Positions 32,007 through 42,683 of a stretch of DNA of 64,000 nt are shown in pieces. Within the stretch, counting starts at the first letter, position 1. Each line of letters opens with the position of its first letter. The DNA comes from Symbiodinium natans (taxonomy: Eukaryota; Sar; Dinophyceae; Suessiales; Symbiodiniaceae), in NCBI GenBank assembly GCA_905221605.1, contig CAJNDS010001458.1, positions 498,001-562,000 on the forward strand, read 5' to 3'. Under the pieces are notes generated by a model, which searched no databases, was not told the DNA's origin, and worked only from the letters and a program-made list of their open reading frames with translations. The translations under genes and the position numbers were made by a program.

Positions 32007-32409
32007 CTGCGTAGGGTTTAGGGTTCAGGGTTTAGGGTTTGAGGTTTAGGTTTAGGGTTTCGGGTTTGGGGTTTAGGCTCTAGCGATTAGGGCTTGAGGT
32101 TTGAAGTTTAAGAGAGGTTCTGCCGCGCCGGGTTTTAGAAGGGACCCAGTTCCGAGGCCTAGCACATCTTTCCTGGCACGCAGATGAGGAATTCCGAAAC
32201 AAGCGCTGGTGCAGAGTTTCGTGGGGGGGCGGGGGGTTCTTGAGAAATAATATGCAATATTTTTGCTTCGAAGGGGTTTCAAAGCCTAAACCCTAAAACC
32301 CTAAAACCCTAAAACCCTAAACCCTAAAACCCCAACAAAGGGAATAAAGGGCCTACTCTGGGTCCTAGACTCTTCTTAGACACTGCAGCCTAGACTAAGC
32401 CTTGAAGCC

Positions 32410-32700
32410 TAAAGGGTTTATGTTTAGGGTTTAGGGTTTAGGGTTTAGGGTTGAGGGTTGAGGGTTGAGGGTTGAGGGTTTAGGGTTTAGGGTTTAGGGT
32501 TGAGGATACAGGGCAAAGGATTCAGGGCACCCCCCACAAGCCCTAAAGCCCTCGATGGCCACCACAACCTCTGAATTAAAGCGCGATCCCTTCTATCCAT
32601 GCTTTGTTGGTTCAGGGTTGAGGGTTCAGTTTAGGGTTTAGGGTTTAGGATTTAGGGTTTAGGGTTTAGGGTTTAGGGTTCAGGGTCTAGTGAATATCCT
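32410..32700. repeat. Telomere-type arrays, TTTAGGG/TTGAGGG
   Basis: Arrays at 32425-32508 (with TTGAGGG x4) and 32625-32695. Diverged motifs continue to 33000. A family B fragment at 32336-32370 directly follows CCCTAAAA units. Confidence 0.85.
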
Positions 32701-33054
32701 AGGGCTTAGGGTTTTTTTAGGGCCGAGGGTTTGGGGCAGAAGGCTCAGAGCGCCGGCGTGGGTTTCCAGATCTGGGCCCCTCAGAATCTCACATGGTCCT
32801 GTGCAGGATGTGGAGTCCACAAGTTTGGAGCTTCAGGGTTTAGGGTGTCTGGGGTTTGGGGAGTTTGGGGTTCAGGGAGTTTAGGGTTTAGGGTGTTTAG
32901 GGTCTATAGGGTTTATGAAGGTGTTTAGGGTTTAAGGGGGTTGGGGTTTGGGGGTTTAGGTTGTTTAGGGCTTTAGGTTGTCTAGGGCTTAGGGGTTTGG
33001 GGTTTGGAGCATTAGGATTTCGGGCAGTGGGACCCTTAAACCTACGGTCAGTAC

Positions 33055-33149
33055 TTGTGGCTTGCCCGCGCCTATTGTTCCCAGACCCGCTTGGGCTTGC
33101 AAACTCAAGCTTCCGCGCCCACGCTTGCAAAAACCCGAGCTCTCCGAAT
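33055..33149 (-). CDS. Exon-like island, unknown protein
   Basis: Minus strand: TTGGAG border, then FGELGFLQAWARKLEFASPS...NNRRGQAT and GTACTG. An alternative end is GTAGGT 15 nt further. No family recognised. Confidence 0.4.
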
Positions 33150-33207
33150 CTCCAAACAACAGCCAACCACCCGCTGGCACAGCCTGAAACAACTGCGATT
33201 TTACAAC

Positions 33208-33300
33208 AATTTGGAACCCTTAAATTAGGCCCCCGAATAATACAAATCCCGTGTGATAAGGACCCCTATAAGGTACCCTACCTTCGGAAACCCCCAAACT
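33208..33300. mobile_element. MITE-like family J element
   Basis: TTTGGAACCCTTAAATTAGG at the left, CTTCGGAAACCCCCAAACTG at the right, internal GTGTGATAAGGACCCC. Confidence 0.45.
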
Positions 33301-33520
33301 GAGAAAACAAGTAGGCGCTAGTTCATGGTTGGGATAGCATTAAAAATTTAAGGGTTTCTTCCTTATTGGGTGTTTAAAGTACCCTCAAATATGTACAATG
33401 TTGTTTAACTATGACAAAGGGCACAGGGATTTAGGATTCAAGGACAGGACACATCCGCCTCGAGGAGCACTCGTCTTCCCCTCCCTACCATGGCTACCCT
33501 CTACATGAGCAAAATGCCTG

Positions 33521-33615
33521 GGGATGTTCCCCCTTATACTAACAGTCCTTAATAGGAATTCTAGTACCCCTTATATAATCCCTATTGAGGATTGCTAGTA
33601 TCAAGGAGAACATCC
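33521..33615. mobile_element. MITE-like family C element
   Basis: Inverted ends GGGATGTTCCCCCTTATACT and ATCAAGGAGAACATCCC. Upstream (33493-33520, +) is an ATG in ACCATGG context reading MATLYMSKMP up to the element; after the element's CCCAAG the frame could continue AMHHKSDLGRL. Speculative. Confidence 0.7.
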
Positions 33616-33619
33616 CAAG

Positions 33620-34370
33620 CTATGCACCACAAGTCAGACCTAGGACGACTGTAAACTTGTAAGGTCGGTTCCTTACTTAAGGGGACATTCGGTTTAGGGT
33701 TTAGGGTTTAAGGTTTAGGGTTTGGGGTGTAGGGTTTAGGGTTTAGGGGAGCTCCCTAAGGAAGGTTGCCCCCTGCCTGCTCTTCTTCACACTCAGATGC
33801 GAGGCCTGCGCAAGGGGGCCAGTGTCTAATGTAGTTTCATGAGCCCTGGACATGGTCCCTAACTTTTCGTAAAGGGTTCCGAAGTATGGGCCCTTCTGTT
33901 TGATAGGGTATATACTTATACGGGGTACATAAAGGAAGGCGTCCCCTTTTAGGGGCCCATACTGAGGGACCATGTATCTACCCTAAGACAGCGACCCACT
34001 ACACTCCACTGGGCATCCTCGGCGCCCCTAAAACCCCAAACCCTGAACCAAGCCCCCTAAGCCCTGATCCCTAATAAGCCCTAAGCCAAGTTCAGGGAGG
34101 CGGTTCTGGGTTTGTATATATAGGAGAAGCTTTTGATATGAGCCCTAGGATGAAAATACCAAGATAGCAAGAGTCAAACCTTTATTCTGTTTAGTAGTTG
34201 ACTTTTTGATATGCGTATGCTTTCATTGTATTTGCACATATTATTACATGTATATATACACACATATTTATTTGTGTATTTATCAACATGTATAATTTCG
34301 TCGCATAGAAATATATTGTCCCCCCCCCCCCACCCCGGTATCCTTCTCAGGTACCGGCCTCGAATGATTC
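33620..34370. other. Family H element and unassigned sequence
   Basis: 33851-33973 is a family H inverted-repeat element (CATGGTCCCTAAC... / ...CTGAGGGACCATG). AT-rich sequence lies at 34200-34310 and a C run at 34321-34330. No gene supported. Confidence 0.55.
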
Positions 34371-35130
34371 GCTCTACTGTCCCTTCACACTCCCAGAAGC
34401 GGATGCCCCGAAAAAAAATCTGCAGACTGGTTTTTTTCGAAAGTCCGAAGGGCTGAAAGTGCTGTACTGTCCTAAAAAAACCAATCCCAGAAGCCCAAAA
34501 TGCCGCACTGTCCCTAAAAAACCTAAAAAAATCAATTCTGCTGACCGCTCACGAAAAGATTGGTTTTTAGGGACCGTCCAGGAAGGCCCGAGGCGCCGAG
34601 CGTGCTGTACTGTCCCTAAAGAACCAATCTCAGACCTCTGCAGACAGGCCCTCAGGTTTTTCCCCACCCTCGGTGTGGGGTTGTTAGAATTTAAACTCCA
34701 CCTTTTTTCTCGCCCGGATCTCTCGCTGGGTCTGCTCCTTGCTCATCCCTGGAGTGCCCAACCCCAGTGTGTCCCTTGCCCAGATTTGAGAGTGCTCCTA
34801 CCCCTAAGTGCCCAACGCAAGAGTGTCCCTGGAGTGCCCAACCCCAGAGTGTCCCTTTAGTGCCCGCCGCCAGAGTGTCTCTACCCAGAGAGGCTGGGGA
34901 TGTTCGAAGTCGAGTAACCCAGGGACAGCACAGCATATTGAAGGCCTGAGGTGCTGAAACCAATCCCAGAAGCTGAAAACGCCGTAATTACTGTCCCTAC
35001 AAAACCTTCAAAACCAATTTTGGTGGCCTCTGCAGACAGGCCCTCACGAAAAGATTGGTTTTTTAGGGATAGTACAGCACTTTGAAGGCCTGAGATGCTG
35101 AAAGCGCAGCACTGTCCTACATGGATGCTC
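34370..35130. repeat. Cluster of direct and inverted copies of a ~60-bp unit
   Basis: CTGTACTGTCCCTAAAAAACC and AGACCTCTGCAGACAGGCCC recur in both orientations with AAAAGATTGGTTTTTAGGGA. Within it, 34747-34880 is a tandem of ~25-bp units (GAGTGCCCAACCCCAGAGTG). ORFs here translate repeats. Confidence 0.8.
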
Positions 35131-35199
35131 TGGCCACTCGCACGCTGGTAACACGGATTTAATGGAAAAACCCAAGCAAAACGCATGTTTTCGCTGAGA

Positions 35200-35915
35200 A
35201 CACGTCTTACCTTCCAAGATTGATAATGTCACATGTCAAAGCCCCAAGTAAGCATGCACTTTGTGGCAAAACTGCTTCGGTGACCCTTTTCCGCAAAAAG
35301 CCACAACATCGCGTTTTGTAAACAGGCCTTGCAGGCCCCCCCCCCCCACCCCCGCGTGCTGAAGTTTACCTCGCCTGCCAGTGTTTTCGACATGCCAAGT
35401 AAGGAAAAGCGCGCAGACCGTTACGAGATCGTTACCAACAACAAGAACAAGAAGAAGAAACAGAAAAGAAGAAAAACAGGGACGGGAAACATCGCGCGAG
35501 CTCTTAACGGCTACCTGAGAGGCAATTTCTGCAGCACGTGTGCGAAATTCTTGCAGCCAAAGTGTCTCGGGAACACTTAGGTAGATGAACGGTTTAAGGA
35601 GGCCGTATATAATATTCTGCAAAAGCTTGCACGTTGGGACAGGAGCCAATGCTCAACCTCAACCTATGCTGGGAGTGGCCCCATACTAGCAACTCCCTGC
35701 ATACTAGCAACTCCCTGCAAGGCTTCCTGCGGCGATAAATTGGGTCTAGAAGACACCACACTGCCACGGGCCTTCGGCCATGGAGGCTTGCGAGAGCGAG
35801 GAGGCTTCGGGTCTGCCATGGTGAAACTTTGGACGAATCTAAGGCCAATGCTTCTGTCACATCCTGCTATGTGAGCACGCCTGGAAGAGGGCCATACATG
35901 GATATAGGAGCTCAA
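35200..35915. other. Less repetitive gene-like stretch, orientation unresolved
   Basis: Telomere repeats are absent. Plus 35392-35580 reads a Lys-rich frame (MPSKEKRADRYEIVTNNKNK...). Minus 35664-35915 contains ADPKPPRSRKPPWPKARGSV. An 18-bp direct duplication (CATACTAGCAACTCCCTG) lies at 35682-35719. I cannot choose between frames. Confidence 0.35.
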
Positions 35916-36047
35916 GCAGAAAGTCGCGAGTTGGAGCTACCATGCGTGAGCTGCTTAAACTGCGATTCATGTACACACAGGCCGCACTTCGCAGCCAACC
36001 CTAACGTGTCATCACTGTCCGGAAGCTTACCCCGCGGAGAAATCTTG

Positions 36048-36412
36048 TCATGTTTCTGCTTGTGCGACTTTTTGCCACTGTTTGTGGCTTCGCCTTCGCT
36101 TTGGCAAGGCTGCCTCCACCAGCAGGAAGGGTGCTTCTTCTTCTCGCTGCCACTTGCTGTCAAGCAGCTGCTGCTCCACCTGCTGCAATGCCTCCACTCG
36201 TGCCTTGGTCTCGGCCTCATGCTTCTTCGCTCGGAGGAGCAGAGTTGCCTGTTTGTTGGGGGTATCGGCATTGCGGCAGATAGCTTTGGCATGGATGAGG
36301 TTTGTCACCTCAGAGAGTGGCATGGCAGAAGACGACGGCTCATAGGACACAAGCTCTTGTGTGTCCTGTTGGCGCATGTCTAGCTGCGATTCGGAAAGGC
36401 CGGCCGTCAGCT
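36048..36412 (-). CDS. Candidate coiled-coil exon
   Basis: Minus strand after AACGAG: ELTAGLSESQLDMRQQDTQE leads into MPLSEVTNLIHAKAICRNAD and a strongly heptad-like KKHEAETKARVEALQQVEQQ before a Lys/Arg cluster and TGA. An ATG at 36377 is an alternative start. Composition suggests a coiled-coil structural or nuclear protein. The plus strand also carries an ORF (35829-36383), which lacks such organisation. Confidence 0.5.
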
Positions 36413-36651
36413 CTCGTTTACAGAAAAAGGAACTATCGCAAGGGAATTATCGCCTTCGCTCTCTACTAAGCCAACATGGCTTGAGCCAAAATGGCTACGG
36501 GTTTAGACTTAGGGTTTAGGGTTTAAGTGGAGAGGAGCTCGGAAGGGGTGCATACTTAGATCGCTAGTTTGGAGCCACCCTCCCAGACCCCTGACCCCTG
36601 AAACCTGATCCCCAAGCCCCAAGCTCCTAAGCCTCACCAAGCTCCAGGCCC

Positions 36652-36795
36652 TACTTGGAGGTGCATGCTACTTGTTAACCAACTATAACTGTACTGATAA
36701 TCCACTTGTAAGCCCCTCAAGTGCCCTAATGTGATTATCAGTACCCTCATAAGTACAGTTATAGCTGGCTAATAAGTACCATGAACCTCCAAGTA
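36652..36795. mobile_element. MITE-like element family A
   Basis: Ends TACTTGGAGGTGCATGCTAC and AAGTACCATGAACCTCCAAGTA; near full length. Confidence 0.8.
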
Positions 36796-36841
36796 AACCC
36801 TGAACCCTAAAACCACAAACGCTCCTGTTTCACACACATTC

Positions 36842-36948
36842 TCTAGACCCAAGAATAACCCCGGAATAAAAGGATGGTCTTTGTTGGTTTAAAGGGCCTT
36901 ATAAGGGAACCTAAACCCTGAAAACAGGGCCTACACTGGGAGTCCTAG
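36842..36948. mobile_element. MITE-like element family B
   Basis: CTAGACCCAAGAATAACC to CTACACTGGGAGTCCTAG. A fragment of a second copy follows at about 36980-37010 after CCCTAAA units. C-rich low-complexity sequence (CCCCCAAA) occupies 37060-37220. Confidence 0.75.
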
Positions 36949-37273
36949 AAGAGCCCCAAACCCTACACCCTAAACCCTAAAGAAAAGGGAATGAGGGCCT
37001 GGGTCCTGCCTATGGGGGGCTAAGAAGCATCACCTTATCAGACACACACCAGTCTGTTCGAAGCCCCAACCCCCAACCCCCAACCCCCCAAACCCTCAAC
37101 CCCCACCCCCCACCCCCCAGCCCCAACCCCCAACCCCAACCCCCCTACCCCAGACCCCCAAACCCCCAAACCTCCAAACCCCCAAACCCCCAAACCCCCA
37201 ACCGCCAGCCCCCAAACCCTAAGTCCTGGACCCCAGACGTTTAAGCGCCCAAAACCATAACAGTGCTTCGTAC

Positions 37274-37341
37274 TCGGCAGGCCTGGAAGGCTTTGTCCTT
37301 GACTCGGGTCAAGGCGACCGTCAGCTCCTTCCGCAGGCCGG
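37274..37341 (-). CDS. Exon-like island, amphipathic helix peptide
   Basis: Minus strand: CCTGAG border, then GLRKELTVALTRVKDKAFQA and CR before the donor-like GTACGA. Heptad-like spacing of L/V residues; compatible with the coiled-coil peptides at 36.1 and 38.9 kb. Confidence 0.5.
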
Positions 37342-37349
37342 CTCAGGGT

Positions 37350-37650
37350 GTAAGGCTTAAGGGGGTTAGGGGTGGGGGTTTACGGTTTAGGGTATAAGGT
37401 TTACGGCTTCGGGTTTCCAGGGCTTAAGGGGGTTCAGGGTTTAAGGGTTTAGGGGTTTAGGGTTCAGGGTTTAAAGGGCTTAAGGGGGTTTGGGGTTTAA
37501 GGGTTTAGGGGTTTAGGTTTAGGGGGCTTAGGGTTGAGGATCTGGGGCTCAGTTTCGGATCTTCTGAGGGTCTACAGGGTTTCGCGGAGACAAGTTTGGG
37601 GGTTGGTTTAGGGTTTAGGGCTTAGGGTTTAGAGCTTCTGGTTAGGGGGT
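37350..37650. repeat. Degenerate TTTAGGG-type array
   Basis: TTTAAGGG, TTTAGGGG and TTCAGGG variants without a coding frame. The following 37650-38200 has a family E-like end (GGGGTTCTTAAGCAAT near 37951) and nothing else supported. Confidence 0.7.
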
Positions 37651-38199
37651 TACGGTGTTGGGGGGGCCTGCGGGCTGGAGGACTTTGTCCAAACCAGAGG
37701 GCTAGGGTAGGTTTTCACTGTACCCGACATAGTTTAATTCGCCGAAGAAGGTGCCCAAAAAACAGGTGGCTATAGGGACTGCGAAAATAAGGGGGAACCT
37801 CCCAAACTCAGACCCACGTTAGGCTGGGCTCAGTCGGAGGCGGGTCAGCAACGCCAAGAGGGGAGGGTCCCTGGATTACTTTACCCAACGAGCAAAGACC
37901 CAAAAACCCTATATTTCCCTTGTACGGAAGAATCTGTTTGTTTTTGAGGGGGTTCTTAAGCAATCCGTAGTATAAGGTATCTACCTGGATCAAGGGGCAT
38001 TGGGGCTCCCGGAATTGCGAGACCAAGACCATCAGTTTTGGAATATCACGCTGACCGGCCAACCCTAAACCCTCAAGCCTCACATCCCCCTACCATCGGT
38101 GTTACCAAGACGTTTTCTATGTTTTGCACGCTGTCGACTTTTCTTCTGAACCTTGCACCCCAGACCGTACATGAGCCTAACCCTCAAGCCTCAAACCCC

Positions 38200-38325
38200 C
38201 CTCCTAAACCCTAAACCCTAAGCCCTAAGCCCTGAGCCCTTACCCTAAACCCTTAACCCTAAACCCTGCACCCTAAACCCAAAACCCTAAACCCGAAACC
38301 CTAAACCCTAAACCCTACCCACTGT
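38200..38325. repeat. Telomere-type array, degenerate CCCTAAA
   Basis: About 16 units including CCCTAAG and CCCGAAA variants. Confidence 0.85.
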
Positions 38326-38396
38326 AGGAGGAACAGAAGAGGGGCCGACGGGACCGAGGACAAGAAAGCTCGGACCAGACGCTTCGGCTTCGGGTT

Positions 38397-38660
38397 GGGA
38401 TGTTCACCCTTGATACTACTAGTCCCGAAGAGGGATTCTAGTGCCCCCGATTATCATCCCTATCAAGGCCTTAGAGGGAATTTTAGTACCCCTACTACAA
38501 TTCCTATTCAGGACTTATAGGGATTCTGGGGCCCCCTAGTGCCCTATTGAGGACTGATGGGGATTCCAGTGCCCCCTAATTATCATAATCCCGCTTAAGG
38601 GCTTATAGGGATTCTAGTGCACCCCGTTCTGATCCCTATGAAGGACTGTTAGTGAACATT
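38397..38660. mobile_element. Expanded family C element
   Basis: Family C ends (GGGATGTTCACCCTTGATAC; CTGTTAGTGAACATT) enclose four to five internal repeats of TAGGGATTCTAGTGCCCCC ... ATCCCTATNNAGGACT, making it nearly three times the usual length. Confidence 0.7.
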
Positions 38661-38707
38661 TTCAAGGTTCGGGGCTTCAGGTTCAGGAGGGGCCGGCGGA
38701 ACAGGAC

Positions 38708-38740
38708 CTGGCCACAAAATCATCGAAATCACTGAAAGCC
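38708..38740 (-). CDS. Short exon-like island
   Basis: Minus strand: AACACAG border, then AFSDFDDFVA and GTCCTG. Only 33 nt, so weak on its own; same strand as the neighbouring islands. Confidence 0.3.
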
Positions 38741-38840
38741 CTGTGTTCACCTCTGTAACTCAGCAAAGAGGCAGGGGTTCAGTTGAGAGTTCGCGCTCGC
38801 GTGGCTCTTAGCCCTAAACCCTAAACCCTAAACCCCAAAC

Positions 38841-38912
38841 CCGAGCCCTAAGCCCCGTTCGAGCCTTCTTGAGCTTGTCCTCGTTGTACTTGGACTTCTG
38901 CAGCTCTTGAAG
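38841..38912 (-). CDS. Exon-like island, coiled-coil peptide
   Basis: Minus strand: GGCCAG border, exactly 24 codons (LQELQKSKYNEDKLKKARTG...) and GTTTGG. The Lys/Glu/Leu pattern is typical of a coiled coil; third positions favour G/C. Confidence 0.5.
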
Positions 38913-38929
38913 CTGGCCCCTAAATCAGG

Positions 38930-39310
38930 GTTTAGGGTTTAGGGTTTAGGGTTTCGGGTTTAGGGTTTCGGGTTTAGGGGTTTTAGGTTTCGGGGTTTAG
39001 GGGTTTAGGGGTTAAGGCTTTAGGGTTTAGGGTTTCGGGTTTAGGGTTTCGGGTTTAGGGTTTCGGGTTTAGGGTTTCGGGTTTAGGGTTTAGGGTTTCG
39101 GGGTTTAGGGGTTTAGGGTTTAGGGGTTAAGGCTTTAGGGGTGTAGGGTTAGGGGTTTAGGGGTTAAGGGTTTAGGGGTTAAGGGTTTAGGGGTTTAGGG
39201 TTCAGGGTTTAGGGGTTTAGGGTTCAGGGTTTAAGGGCTTAGGGCTTTAAGGGTTTAGGGGTTGGGGTTTATGGTTTAAGGGTTTAGGGTTTAAGGTTTC
39301 AGGGTTTAGG
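38930..39310. repeat. Long telomere-type array, TTTAGGG/TTTCGGG/TTTAGGGG
   Basis: About 380 bp, among the longest arrays, with alternating TTTAGGG-TTTCGGG dimers (39025-39080) and 8-bp TTTAGGGG units. Confidence 0.95.
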
Positions 39311-39510
39311 CTTTTGGTCCTTGTAAGTGCTGGGAAACAAGTTCCGTTTGCAACCACTAGAACACCATGCCATACCATGCCGTACCCTGCCTTTGCTCGA
39401 AAGCATCCATGGCAAATCGTAACTAGACTTTGCTAAGTCACCGCACGCTGATCCCACGGCTCTCTTGATGATCCAGCTCGAATTAGGAGACGTGCGTGTC
39501 AGTCACCTTT

Positions 39511-39618
39511 ACTAGACCCAAGAGCAACTTAGGAATAACAAGGGTGGCCTTTGTTGGCTTTTACGGGAACCTAAACGCAATAAGAACAAGGGAATATGGG
39601 CCCACTCCTGGTCCTAGT
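39511..39618. mobile_element. MITE-like element family B
   Basis: ACTAGACCCAAGAGCAAC to CACTCCTGGTCCTAGT. TTTAGGG units follow at once (39620-39690). Confidence 0.75.
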
Positions 39619-40050
39619 TGTTTAGGGTTTAGGGTTTAGGCTTTAGGGTTTAGGGTGTAGGGTGTAGGGTTTAGGGTTTAGGTTTAGGGTTAAATAGTAC
39701 CAGACGCCTTAGCCGTCAAAGGCTTGGCCAGCGAACTCACATTTTTTCATTTCGACGTAGTCTGCGGGGCCGCACACATAAACCCCAATTGAAACCTATA
39801 CCCTACACCCTACACCCTACGCCCTACACCCTAAAAACCCTTATCCCTAAACCCTAAACCCCGAAACCACGCCACAACCCGTGGCTCCACCCTGAAGCCT
39901 AGAACCGGAGCTCTGGGAGGGTTTTCGAGCGTCAGCCCCTGGGGGTTTGAACCTCTTTCAGGCAAGGGCTTTAGGGTTTAGGGTTTAGGGTTTAGGGTTT
40001 AGGGTTCACAGATCATTCTACCTGGGAATGATAAGAAGACCTCACCGGAG

Positions 40051-40186
40051 AGTGTTTTATACCCCGTAGCTAAGGAATAGACCGTCAAATACATAGGGAT
40101 TCTTAATATGATTGAAGGTTTGTGGTTTATAAGGTTTAGGGTTTCGGGATTGTTCCTTGACTGAAGGGGTATAAAGGGCTCTTTGG
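40051..40186. mobile_element. Family D element with internal telomere-like repeats
   Basis: TACCCCGTAGCTAAGGAATA ... GGGATTCTTAATATGATTGA, then TTTAGGG-like units (about 40113-40150) and TTGTTCCTTGACTGAAGGGG ... GGGCTCTTTGGG. Confidence 0.6.
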
Positions 40187-40267
40187 GAATCTCACGCGAA
40201 AGAAGGGCAAACATCTTCGTACACCCTGATCCCGACATCATGCATCTTAATATCCCATCACTGTGCC

Positions 40268-40270
40268 CCG

Positions 40271-40301
<31 letters not shown>

Positions 40302-40395
40302 AAAATATATATATATATCTATATATATACATGTACATCTACATATACATATATACATATACATATATATACACATACACATATATACATATAGC
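40268..40395. repeat. Poly-C, poly-A and AT/AC microsatellite
   Basis: C run 40268-40292, A run to about 40305, then (AT)n and ATAC repeats to 40395. Confidence 0.95.
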
Positions 40396-40518
40396 AACAA
40401 CAAGAACAAGAAGAACCATACTAGCAAAAAAACAAAAACAACAAACTTAAGAAAGACCCTGAACCGAACCCTGAACCCTGAAACCTACACCCTCAACCCT
40501 GAAGCTCAAACCCTCAAC

Positions 40519-40737
40519 CAAAAAGCCTGGAAGCCTGCATGCTGAGACTGGTACGCATAAGCTTTGGCAAGCAGGTCGTACAGCTCGCCTAGGTCCTTGC
40601 TCGCAAAGGTCACTTCCGAGCAGCAGTGGGGAGGGTTTATGGACAAACCTTTATTAACGTGAGCCCAAAGCAAACCTTGACCACGCCTGTAGCCGAGGTC
40701 AGCCAGATCAACCAAACCGCATTTGGTGCAAGTGGTC
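40519..40737 (-). CDS. Exon-like ORF with Cys pairs, unknown protein
   Basis: Minus strand after AAGAAG: TTCTKCGLVDLADLGYRRGQ, then a middle segment with PPHCCSE, then VTFASKDLGELYDLLAKAYA and YQSQHAGFQAF up to GTTGAG. CxxCG and HCC could form a small zinc-binding site, but the spacing does not match a family I can name. The middle may be a 63-nt in-frame intron (GTTTGC...GGAAG). A separate minus frame just upstream reads EACPCYANFMKKDHLHQMRF. Confidence 0.5.
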
Positions 40738-41039
40738 CTTCTTCATGAAGTTTGCATAGCACGGGCATGCTTCCTGCATCGCCAGGGCTTAAGGTTTCGT
40801 TTAGGCTTGATGACCAGGGCTCATAGCTTATAAGATTGCTTGCTAAGTCAGTCTCGCCCCTCCGGCCCGAAAAGACAAGGAACCCCCAGATTCAACCGGC
40901 AAAACACTGAACCCCAAGCCCTCCATCCTCAGGGGTCTAGTGACTTGCGGGGGAGGGGGGCAGAGCGCCAGGGCCCAGGCCTATGGGCTTAGGGCTTAGG
41001 GCTCAGGGCTTAGGGTCTAGGGTTTGGGGGGGTTTAGGT

Positions 41040-42040
41040 TTCCGGGGATCAGGGTTTTAGGTGGTGGAGATGCTTCAACTTTTGTCAACAGCAGCAGGGT
41101 CCGAAGCACTTCAGGGGCTCCCTACCAGGAGGGGGCACCCCTTTACTATGCGGAGAGTCGCATAAGCGACTAACACAACCTAAGCTAGGGCACGATTAGC
41201 CCAACTTCGGGGCCCTTGTAACTGTCGCTTTTTTGTACCTGGGGTTTCACATATACCTAACCCGATCGCAAGTCGCCCATATGACCTCAGTGAAGGCGCT
41301 TTGGCGGCTGTGGGGTACTTTGGAGCATCTAGGTCAATCGAGGTTTGGGTTCACCGCCCCTCCCCCACCCCAAAAAAAAACGAAAGAACCTCCATCCCTC
41401 TGCCCCCAATCGCCTGGGGTCTAAGGTCGATCATCTGCCCATGCGAATCCCGGAAGACGCCAGGAAACCTGGGGCTGGAGGTTTAGGGTTTAGGGTTTAG
41501 GAACCCTAAGCCTTGCCGACTATTAAACAAAGCCTGTCAACGCCTACGGGCGACGAACCTACTAGGGCCGACTGCGTCGGTTGTTGCTACTAGACTATCC
41601 TTACAGCCACAATGAAAGCCCTAAATCCTAAAACTTGCCGACCAAAGCCTCTAACCTGTGTTCGGCTTCCAGTCAGTTCGCAGCACCTCTCCTCCCTGAT
41701 CCAGTTTAGGGTTCTAGGGCTCAAGGCTGAAGGTACTCTAATCTGGGGCCCCTTTCAGGTTATCTAGGGACTTGATACCGGAGACTACAAGATGGACAAT
41801 ACTCCAGGCCCTCCCGCAATGTAGGAAGATGAGCAAGAAGTTTTGCCGCTTATTGGCTCGAACGACTCTAGGGAAAAGGTACTCTACTGTAAACCCTAAA
41901 CCCTCTAAACCCCTAGACCCCCTAAACCCGCTACAACCCCTAAAACCCAACCCGTAAAGCCCTAAAGCCCCTAAAAGCCCTAAAAACCCGAACCCTCAAA
42001 AGGAAGCAACTAATGGGGGGGGTACCGGCGGGCCTCCTTG
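41040..42040. other. Unassigned sequence with one ambiguous island
   Basis: 41273-41342 is open on plus (AHMTSVKALWRLWGTLEHLG, then GTTTGG) and on minus (CSKVPHSRQSAFTEVIWATC). Degenerate telomere motifs occur at 41480-41510 and 41890-41990. Nothing else supported. Confidence 0.35.
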
Positions 42041-42047
42041 AACTCAC

Positions 42048-42109
42048 CAGGTAACCATCTGGGGCCGGTGCTGCGACAGCTGGTACACCTTGCTAAAGCC
42101 TCTGGAATC
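42048..42109 (-). CDS. Exon-like island with consensus donor
   Basis: Minus strand: TGCTGAG border, then DSRGFSKVYQLSQHRPQMVT and the consensus donor GTGAGT. High third-position GC. No family recognised. Confidence 0.5.
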
Positions 42110-42205
42110 CTCAGCAGTTGCGCGAGGGAGGATTTAAGGGCTTAGGGTGTAGGGTTTAGGGTTTAGTGTGTTGGGTGCAGTAGGTGTTTGAGGAACTTTT
42201 CAGGA

Positions 42206-42450
42206 TTTCGCTCCCTTGAAGGTGTGGGAAGGGGGGGGAGGGGAGAAGGCCGTAACCCTACTAAACCCTAAACCCGTAACCCTAAACCCTAAACCCTAAA
42301 CCCTACGCAGGTTTTGTTTTCAGCCGTTCAGGATTTCGCCCCCTCGAAGGTGTGGGAAGGGGGGGGGGGAGAAGGCCGTAACCCTACTACTAAACTCTAA
42401 ACCCGTAACCCTAAACCCTTAAACCTAAACCTTTAACCCTAAACCCTACG
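42206..42450. repeat. Tandem duplication of ~115 bp
   Basis: CAGGATTTCGC(T/C)CCCT(T/C)GAAGGTGTGGGAAGGGGGGG...GAAGGCCGTAACCCTACT... through CCCTAAA units to CTACGCAG occurs twice, including its telomere-type tract. Confidence 0.85.
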
Positions 42451-42559
42451 CAGATTTTGTGGGCCCTTGAAAAGGATTCAATTTGGGGTATAAACGGGGG
42501 TACCCCCAATTCCCTAAACCCTGCACCCTAAACCCTTTTTTGGGAAGTACCCATTTCAG

Positions 42560-42652
42560 CTATTGGACTCATGGCTCTACGGAAGACAATGAGTGCGTTT
42601 TTATCCCAAAGCCCGAGCTTGAGAAGCCCCAAACTGCAAAAAAGTGTTCAGG
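42560..42652 (+). CDS. Exon-like island, unknown protein
   Basis: Plus strand: ATTTCAG border, then YWTHGSTEDNECVFIPKPEL and EKPQTAKKCSG before GTTTAG. It is opposite in strand to most islands nearby, so it would belong to another gene. Confidence 0.45.
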
Positions 42653-42683
42653 GTTTAGGGTTTAGGGTTACAGCTTGTTAGTG

